Positions 57,456 through 64,000 of a stretch of DNA of 64,000 nucleotides are shown piece after piece; the stretch's first letter is position 1; each line of letters begins with the position of its first letter. A program made the position numbers and the translations under genes. The DNA comes from Apostichopus japonicus (taxonomy: Eukaryota > Echinodermata > Holothuroidea > Aspidochirotida > Stichopodidae), in contig NC_092577.1 of NCBI RefSeq assembly GCF_037975245.1, positions 16,010,013 to 16,074,012 on the forward strand. Reading direction: 5' to 3'. Below the pieces are notes generated by a model. It did no database searches. It saw nothing but the letters and a program-made list of their open reading frames with translations, and was not told where the DNA came from.

Positions 57456-58846
57456 ATGGGTCACTATAGTAAGCGGAGAAGAGCCAAGAAGGCCTCTATT
57501 CTTCATCCTACCCAAGGCCATGGCTGAAGATGACCGAAGGCCAGGGGAGTGTACCCCAGGGACTCTCCTAGTCAAGTGCCTCCATGATCAAAATAAATTT
57601 CTCACTGCTATGGTACTGCTAGTATTAGTATCGTAGGGTACCCATTGAGTGTGCATACCAGTCGAGTGCGCACCTACTCCACCTGGAATGACTATTATCA
57701 CCTTAGCAATGTGTTCAAATGTTAACACTGAATGCTTCAGGATACATGTCGGCCAAAAAACTTTGATTAAATTGAGCTATTTCAGCTATATCTCAGTCTC
57801 CTCGCGCCGCAGATCGGACAACCTCCTCAATAATAACTTATGACGTGCGCCATCAACTTTTCTCGCTCGAAAAAGGCAAGGAAAAGATGCTGCATGTTTC
57901 CACCTTTATTTACAAAATATAATATCAGGTGAATAATATATACAAGTGGGTTCTCGAACCGCTAGTCTCGCCTATTTCGTGATCAGTGTTTTTTCTGTTG
58001 CAATATCTATTATATTCCAACCATTTCAATGTAGTGGGCAGGGAAAGAAGAGATTTGCTTGTTGGCTGATAATAACTTTGATATCTAAAGCATCAGAAAG
58101 GATGTAGGTTGCTGGCCACTAACTGCGCCACATATGGAAGAGAGGGTTTGATGAGATTGAAGTTGATTACCATTAAAAGCAACAGAAAGGCTATAGGACC
58201 GTACCCACAGAATTGATTGAACATCAGTGGAACTTCGAAAATGTGCATAAATTATGCAAATTAGTCATTATATGGCCTGTAGTGACCCCAACGCTACTGC
58301 AATATTTCTGGGGACTGAAGATAGACCATAACCACGAAGTTTCGTGAAAATCCGACAAACTTTGAAAATTAATTAGCATATTTGTTCTCTGGACTGAAGG
58401 TAGACCATATCCAGCGAGTTTCGAGAAAATCCGACGAACTTTAAAAAATTGCACAAATTATGCAAATTAGACTAATTAATTAACATATTTTAGGCCGGAA
58501 ATCTTCACCGTCTCTGATCAGACTGATGGCAACAGTTGTGGAGTATTTGTGCTGATGGTAATTATATTAAGTCTAATCACTTCAAGTACTCGTTATCCTG
58601 TACCTATATGCTAAGCTAAATCATCATAGCTCATACGGTTCTTGCGTAATCCTGCTAACAAGCTGAAACAATAAATGACCAAAAATAGGCTACTTACCTA
58701 ACTCAATGAAGGTCTTTTGTGCCCAAAATCTAATCAGTTCATGTACACCCAACCCCGCTGCTACACACAAAATCTCGTCGCCATTCGCCTCCTGGTTCGA
58801 GAGTAATCCTGCTAACAAGAAAACGTGACACACACACACGGACTTC
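57456..58846. other. No gene recognised; about 100-bp duplication
   Basis: At 58290-58450 two units share GGACTGAAG(A/G)TAGACCATA followed by AGTTTCG(T/A)GAAAATCCGAC. TTATGCAAATTAG occurs on both sides (about 58251 and 58458), an arrangement of unclear meaning. The rest shows no gene. Confidence 0.5.
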
Positions 58847-59330
58847 GTTGGCTTTCGTGGAGTGTTTTTCGCTCTCGCTCTACATCTGATAACAGCTATT
58901 TTTTCACTGTACTGTGCTATACTTCCCGCCAGGCGGGTGTGCGCGCCAGTTCGTATATCGTTATCGTATTTTATCCAAACTGTCTTTAGTTTGTTTCTGT
59001 TACTCCTCTGTGGCCCAGCCACCTTCGGTATCATGGCATCGCGCCGTGATTCCAAAATTGTTAAGTTAACCTTCACCGGTGAACAAGCGGTTCCACCGGT
59101 GCAAGTTTTTAGTATTTTAAAGAGTAAGGGTGTTGTTGTGACTGGAGAGGTTGATGCTCTGCAAGCTCTCCAGGGTCGTAATACGTATGATGTACGTTTT
59201 ACCAGTGACTTGACCCGGCAGAAGGGTGTCACGTTGCTGAGTGGGGTTGATGGTTTGACAGTTACTCCATACGAACATTCCGTATGGGTAACTGTCATCC
59301 ACGTAGGACTAGAGGTGCGTCAGGAACTTG

Positions 59331-60610
59331 TGCTTTTTACGTGATCCGCCGTGCGGGATACAAAACGTCACGGCCAAACGGCACTACCGAACCATCCCAT
59401 TCTGACAAACGAAACTCGGTCAAAGCGAGCCAAAACAAAAACATACGCCCGCCCACCCGCAGAGACAAAACGCCCAACCCCCAACACTCAAACATCCAAA
59501 AAACTACAAAAGGACGACCCGCACGCAGCGAAACGAAAAACCCCTCCCCAGCACACCAGCGTCCAAAGAAGGCAGCCCCAGATAAACGGCGAAAATCGCC
59601 TTCAATTTGAAGGCGAATGTCAGACTTCACCGCCTCCAGGACTGCCTGCCAACTGCCAAATTTCCCCCTAAAAACCACATTACATCGATTCCGCCAAACA
59701 TTTTTTTGGACAATAGAGCAAACAAAAATGATGCGGTGCAACACAGCAACCGAACAAACTTGAGGGTCTACCCCATATAAAATAAAGCCCTGCCCTACCG
59801 ACCATGAACGGTCTCCCGTAACACGGTCGGTCCAGGTCTGGAACCACTCCCATAAGTTTACTACAAAGCAACAATGCCAAAAAACGAGCGGTACTCTCTA
59901 AGCTGTCACAGCCGGTCCTAGGGCACAGTCCATCACCCAATCGCCAATGATATCTTTTTAGGTTGGTCACCAAGGCACCGTGTGCAATTCTCCATGCGAG
60001 ATCACGGAGCCTGCAACCATTCAGCCTTGAATGCACCGAACGCCATACTTCGGCAGAATGACGTCCCTGGACAAAAGTTGCATTCAAGGCCCTATCCCGC
60101 AACAAACTGTGAATGAGGGCCGGCTGTGACATGACAACAGGGGGCAACTCAATCAGAGTGGAGCAAATGACACGCACCACCCTGTTTGGAGTACTACTAT
60201 GCGGTTCTCTGTTGCTAAACAGCGCCGGGACCCATCGACGCAGGTGCAAACCGCCCCAAAAACGTACAAAATATGAGCAAGGCAACCCTGGGTCAGTTAC
60301 CGCTACAAACAACTGCTTAAATAACAAAAAGGTCAATTTACTTCCCAGATCAACCACCCCTAACCCACCCTTTTCCAGTTTTTGGTACATTACCGCCCTT
60401 TTGACAAGCTCTGTACCGCCCGACCAAATAAATGAAAATATCGCTCTCTCCAACCGCACCAGGACGCGACGCGGAATTGGATACACCGCGCCCGGGTACC
60501 ACAAGATGGGCGAAACAAAACGATTAACTACGGTGACTTTCCCTAGGATCGAAAGCCAGCGGGTGCCAAAGGTTTCGAGCCTGCTCTCAAGTACCTCAGC
60601 CCTCTCGTTC
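59331..60610 (-). mobile_element. 5'-truncated Tx1-like LINE inserted in ORF1 of copy 2
   Basis: CAGGAACTTG at 59321-59330 and 60611-60620 is a perfect 10-bp target duplication. Copy 1 ORF1 has the single uninterrupted form TCAGGAGCTTGTCGC (minus strand, about 20575-20590). The insert is the last 1280 bp of the same LINE family in opposite orientation: the end of the reverse transcriptase, the zf-RVT region (60504-59680) and the 3' hairpin end. Truncation at the 5' end with a target duplication is the mark of target-primed reverse transcription. Confidence 0.9.
59680..60504 (-). pseudogene. Tx1-like ORF2 C-terminal part in the inserted fragment
   Basis: An open frame of 274 codons with WYPGAVYPIPRRVLVRLERA, SFIWSGGTELVKRAVMYQKL, FKQLFVAVTDPGLPCSYFV and CPRTGCDSLEST. 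A frame change in the zinc-binding part (near 59888) follows. It spans without interruption the place where the 4.1-kb transposon entered copy 1, so it serves as the empty site. It is a dead-on-arrival 5'-truncated copy. Confidence 0.85.
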
Positions 60611-61458
60611 CAGGAACTTGTCGCAAACTGTTTTAGGTCGGTTTGGGGCTGTCAAGGCTATGAAAATGTGCTCCTACGCACAGGCCCCTGGGTGTTGAAC
60701 GGGCACCGACAGGTTCGGATCGACCTCAAGCAGGACATTCCCTCCTTCCTTTTTATTGCCGGGCATAAAGCTCACGTGCGTTACCCCGGTCAGCCCCGTA
60801 CCTGCTTCAGGTGTGGAGAGACCAGACCGAGCACGAAGCCAAGGGCGGCCCGAACAAAAAGTGTGGGCGCCGCCTTCGTGTTGGGCATGATACCTCTGCT
60901 TGCCCAAGCGAAGTTGTGTGCTCACTCTGTGGGAAGGAGGGCATGTGTTCGCGCTTGTCCCTCCTCTTATGTCTTTATGACAAAGAGTGGGGGTGAAGCA
61001 AAGGCGCCAAGTTCTGGCGCACCTACTGCCTCGGAGGAAGCTCCACGCAAGGAGGGGGAACCGGGTGAGGATTCACCTTCCGCACCTGGTTCACCCTCCC
61101 CCGTAGTTGCAGACCCCAACCCCGTGCCCGCACCGAGAAAGTCTTCACCAGATTCCCCCATCAACTCGTCCAGTTCCGTCCCCAGTCCGCCGCCGGTATC
61201 GCCAGATCCGGAGACTGTCCGACGGCGACTCCGGGGACTCGGTAGTCATCGGGTCTCCGGAGGCTCTGTCTGACAGCGACTCCGGAGACTGATCGTAGAG
61301 CCCAAACGTGCCACAGGGACGAGCTGGTACGACGAGATGGGGGAACCCTCTCTAAAAAGGTCGGCCTCAAGTGACGACTCCGACGACGATATGTCGTCTA
61401 CAGCTCGCTTGAAGCTTACAGAATCGTCGTCGGCGTAGTTTTGCCTCATTGCCCTCTC

Positions 61459-62404
61459 ATGGCCTATACATTTTCAGTTGTCTTTTTCAACGTGAATGGC
61501 ATGAGGGATCATCGCAAGCGCAGTCGCATTTTCCAATATTGTATTTCAATGGAGGTCGACTGCGTTTGCCTGCAAGAAACATATTTTGGAAGATGTCCCT
61601 CTATGGGCTTATGAGTGGGGTGGTGGGCTGCATGCTTCGTTTGGTTCGTCTTCATCCTGTGGCACTGTCATCCTTCTGTCACCTCGTCAGTAGGGTTGTG
61701 CCACTAGGGTGGAGACGGATCACGACGGCCGATTGGTTTGCATTCTATTCAAGTATCCACAGGGTAACATCTCCCTTTGCAATGTGTACGCTCCCAATCG
61801 GCCTTTTGCTAGACGATAATTTTTTAACACGCTGCCTTCCTTTGTTCCTGGTAGTGCACCATGTGTCATGGTCGGAGACTAACTGTGTCCCAGACTCTGG
61901 TCTTGACAGACTCGGGGCTTCTGTGTGTGCTAGTCCTGACGCTGGGATCACAGAATTGGACAGATTCACTTCGGCACACCTTTTAGCCGATGTCTGGAGG
62001 CATATGCACCCGTGTAGTACGGTGTATACGTGGGTGAGGCCTAACGGAGATGTGCCTCCAGGATAGATTGAGTGTATGCGCCCGTAAGTTTTAAATTTTC
62101 GGGTTGCGAGACGCTCAGCTGTCCGCTTTCTGACCATGACACTGTAGTAGCACGTTTTGTTTTGCCTTCCATTTTCCCGATCGGGCGAGGCCTATGGAAT
62201 CCTAACTGTAGGATTCTTGGCGAGGCAGAGTTCCGCCAGGGTTTCGAGACCAGATACAAAGGATGGCAAACATTGAAGCCGGCCTTTGCTTCTACATCCC
62301 AATGGTGGGATGATGTCAAGTTGCGCATCAAACGCTACGCAATTCAGTATTGCGTGACCCGCGCACGGCGTCGAAGAGAAAAAATCTCGAAGCGGTGCGC
62401 GGAG
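61459..62404 (+). pseudogene. Tx1-like ORF2 endonuclease and connector, copy 2
   Basis: It starts at ATG 61459 (MAYTFSVVFFNVNGMRDHRK) and runs through CVCLQET, where small deletions change frame. Later pieces include GNISLCNVYAPNRP, TNCVPDSGLDRLGA and HLLADVWRHMHPCST. The in-frame context GGATAGATTGAGTGTATGCG at about 62061 has the same TGA as copy 1. The connector with CPLSDHDTVVARFVLPSIFP continues to RRRREK and then stops matching at 62404. Several frameshifts show it is inactive. Confidence 0.75.
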
Positions 62405-63624
62405 TCTGAGCAGTATTTCAGTGATTAAATGTAATCTATAGTGTGAGTATTTGACAGAATAGATCCTATTAATACAGGGAAAAGCAATTGGTGTGACAAT
62501 TATTATAAGCTGCATTCACAACAAATGCTAAGGACCACGATAGGCTTCCTGTAATCTAAGTAATATGTTAGAATTTACTCAACATGGGTCTACAAATTAC
62601 CTCGGCAGACCACTTACCTGCTTTCTTTTCAATTTCAGAATGTTTGCTTTTGTCACCAGATGAAATGTGTAAATGAGATATTACTTTGATCAGAATTTCT
62701 TACACTAGAGTTGTTCCATTTTCCTTTGTTCGGATGGAGCAAAATAGGGGTTAATTCAAACTAAGTAAGAGTCAGTGTCACTATTTTGGCAATTTGTCAA
62801 TTAAAGAAATTCATGCTGGATCTACCAGCTGCCAAATAACTTACTACAGTGGTCATGACCATTGGAACACTCACATACAATTCAGTAATTGTTGTAATGT
62901 TAATGCAACATTACAAAAACAGTAGACTTGAGACCAGACTCAAGTCCACATTCCAGTATAAAAGCACCAAATTCTGAAAACACTAATTAAACAAATAATC
63001 TCATGTCTTTTACACCATTTGGCTTTGTTTAATTGTGTGACTTTTAACTTACTGTTGTTGTGTTGGACAGCACAAAAAGAATGTTAACGTGAAGTTTTTG
63101 CATCTTTTCCTCTTTTTTGCTGCAGGTGCTGTTGTGGCAACACTGAGGTTTCTAAAGATGGATCGTCTCTCAAAAACTTTACATGGGAACAAAATAAAAC
63201 GGATTTTATCAGTTTCCATACAGCAATATTTTCTTTAATAATTTCATTGAAAAAAAAATTACTTTCACTGCATGGTGCATTGCCCTCAGATGAACTGAAA
63301 CTATCTCATCTGTATCTTAAATGTGCCTGCTTAGGAACATGCAGGCCCTTCACAAAGATAATGAACTTAAGGACAATTTCTGTCTCAATCATCACAACCT
63401 TTAAGTTGCTAGCATACATAATGCAACACGGAAGCCTACTTGCAATGGAAGTGAATTGCAAAGAGTACTTAAATGACTAAGTTATTGCTAAATTGTGTAA
63501 ATTTTGTATTATAAGGTAGGGATAAAAGCAGATTGTATGATTCAATTTACACAAAATAGAATGCATGTTCTATGCTTCAAAGCACTAGATGTTCAGGTGG
63601 ACAAAATATGAATTATTCATTTAC
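62405..63624. other. No gene recognised
   Basis: Sequence after the break in the Tx1 copy is AT-rich without family patterns. The frame at 63247-63480 (77 codons) has no recognisable motif. If the exon at 63625 is real, part of this stretch is intron. Confidence 0.4.
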
Positions 63625-63759
63625 CTGGTTGACTGCTGGCATTTGAAATGCCTAAGGCTGCCCTACATCTACTTAGTAACTGGCATTGTTTCCCAACACT
63701 TGCAAGGCCCAAGTTTGCCAGATCTGTGCGGGATAGTTCCAGGACCCCCCGGGTGATAT
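63625..63759 (-). CDS. Candidate host exon with SAM-like helix pattern
   Basis: A 135-bp minus-strand exon between the acceptor GTTTCTTTTAG and the donor CAACCAG|GTAAATG, both of good quality, with equal phase at both ends. It encodes ITRGVLELSRTDLANLGLAS followed by VGKQCQLLSRCRAALGI. The pattern LxxLxxxDLxxLGLxxVGxxxxLLxxC resembles the C-terminal half of a SAM (protein-interaction) domain. No neighbouring exon is identified within the window on either side. It is the best candidate for a non-transposon gene here. Confidence 0.45.
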
Positions 63760-64000
63760 CTAAAAGAAACACAAAAACACAGTCATTGAATCCATCTGAA
63801 AGCAGCAATGTTAAATCAAAGAATTATTCGAGAAAATTTGTATCTCTCAATCCTTTGAGTCATGCCCTGATTAAATATCTGCTGTATTAATTGCCCCAAT
63901 AATAGCACCAAGAAAAGTTTTCTGATTACTATCTACCAGCCTTGGGTAAAATGACCTCAGAAGGGCTAATGAAGCAGACCTTTAAACAGTCATACTTATA

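Larger units (their letters stand above)
59034..61280 (+). pseudogene. Tx1-like ORF1, copy 2, interrupted
   Basis: It starts at ATG 59034 (MASRRDSKIVKLTFTGEQAV) and is open to VGLEVRQELV at 59330, where the inverted LINE fragment begins. After 60611 it resumes with VLNGHRQVRIDLKQD, RTCFRCGE and, after frame changes, CGRRLRVGHDTSAC and CSLCGKEG. A Pro/Ser-rich stretch with SPVVADPNPVPAPRKSSPDS and an acidic tail follow. The first 43 residues after LTFT are those missing in copy 1. The knuckles are damaged (deletion in the first, changed His region in the third). Confidence 0.75.
58847..62404 (+). mobile_element. Tx1-like LINE, copy 2, with self-family insertion and lost 3' part
   Basis: The 5' end GTTGGCTTTCGTGGAGTG matches that of copy 1. 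ORF1 (59034 onward), the endonuclease (61459 onward) and the connector before the reverse transcriptase follow. Similarity to copy 1 stops at about 62404 (GCGCGGAG), so the reverse transcriptase is missing. ORF1 is interrupted by a 1280-bp inverted fragment (59331-60610). Frameshifts in the endonuclease and ORF1 tail make it inactive. Its ORF1 keeps regions deleted in copy 1. Confidence 0.85.

Noticed and set aside
60113-61273. Open frame of 386 codons on the plus strand
   Set aside because: Its first half is the antisense of the inverted LINE fragment and its second half is ORF1 of copy 2. It is a chance fusion across the insertion junction at 60610.
62041-62515. Minus-strand frames of about 100 codons
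   Set aside because: They are shadows of the ORF2 connector of Tx1 copy 2 and of flanking sequence.

Overview
This window looks like a piece of a metazoan nuclear genome, most likely from a marine invertebrate; the species cannot be fixed. It holds non-LTR retrotransposons with endonuclease and reverse transcriptase domains, spliced transposase genes, a tRNA-derived SINE and a Helitron relative with OTU and endonuclease domains. It has no operons, rRNA or phage genes. Almost everything recognisable is a mobile element or a repeat, most protein genes are broken, and the only possible host exon is one of 135 bp near the right end.

Layout. Bases 1-10130 are a mosaic of large diverged duplications (about 3 kb period) with two blocks of a 205-bp tandem repeat. 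Inside it, on the minus strand (1850-4402), lies a decayed multi-exon gene for a C2H2 zinc-finger, tyrosine-recombinase-like, SANT-like protein. Bases 12210-20952 hold a Tx1-like (L1-group) LINE on the minus strand, split by a 4124-bp DNA transposon (13167-17290) with about 60-bp inverted ends and a 3-bp target duplication. Bases 23514-24562 hold a 151-bp insertion with 15-bp direct repeats, an old Tx1 scrap and a SINE. Bases 28888-41242 are an hAT-like transposase gene on the minus strand with recognisable splice sites. Its last exon was entered by an L2-like LINE (30316-36919), which was itself entered by a 2.5-kb repeat with GGTTCCTTGCT inverted ends (34147-36651), giving a three-level nest.

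Bases 43286-48964 are a Helentron-type rolling-circle transposon on the minus strand: OTU protease plus 60-bp coding repeats, HUH/two-tyrosine Rep, PIF1-like helicase and an AP-like endonuclease, all with frameshifts. It lies between two low-complexity arrays. A 520-bp MITE (52468-52987) and a long inverted copy of the AGGTCA-rich repeat (54770-57455) follow. Bases 58847-62404 are a second Tx1 copy on the plus strand, with a 5'-truncated copy of the same family inserted backwards into its ORF1 and bounded by a perfect 10-bp target duplication. The two Tx1 copies act as each other's empty sites, so both insertions can be dated relative to their hosts from this window alone. Bases 63625-63759 are a candidate spliced exon with a SAM-like helix pattern.

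The main result is this insertion history, together with several unusual transposon-encoded proteins. No gene set here works as a pathway.
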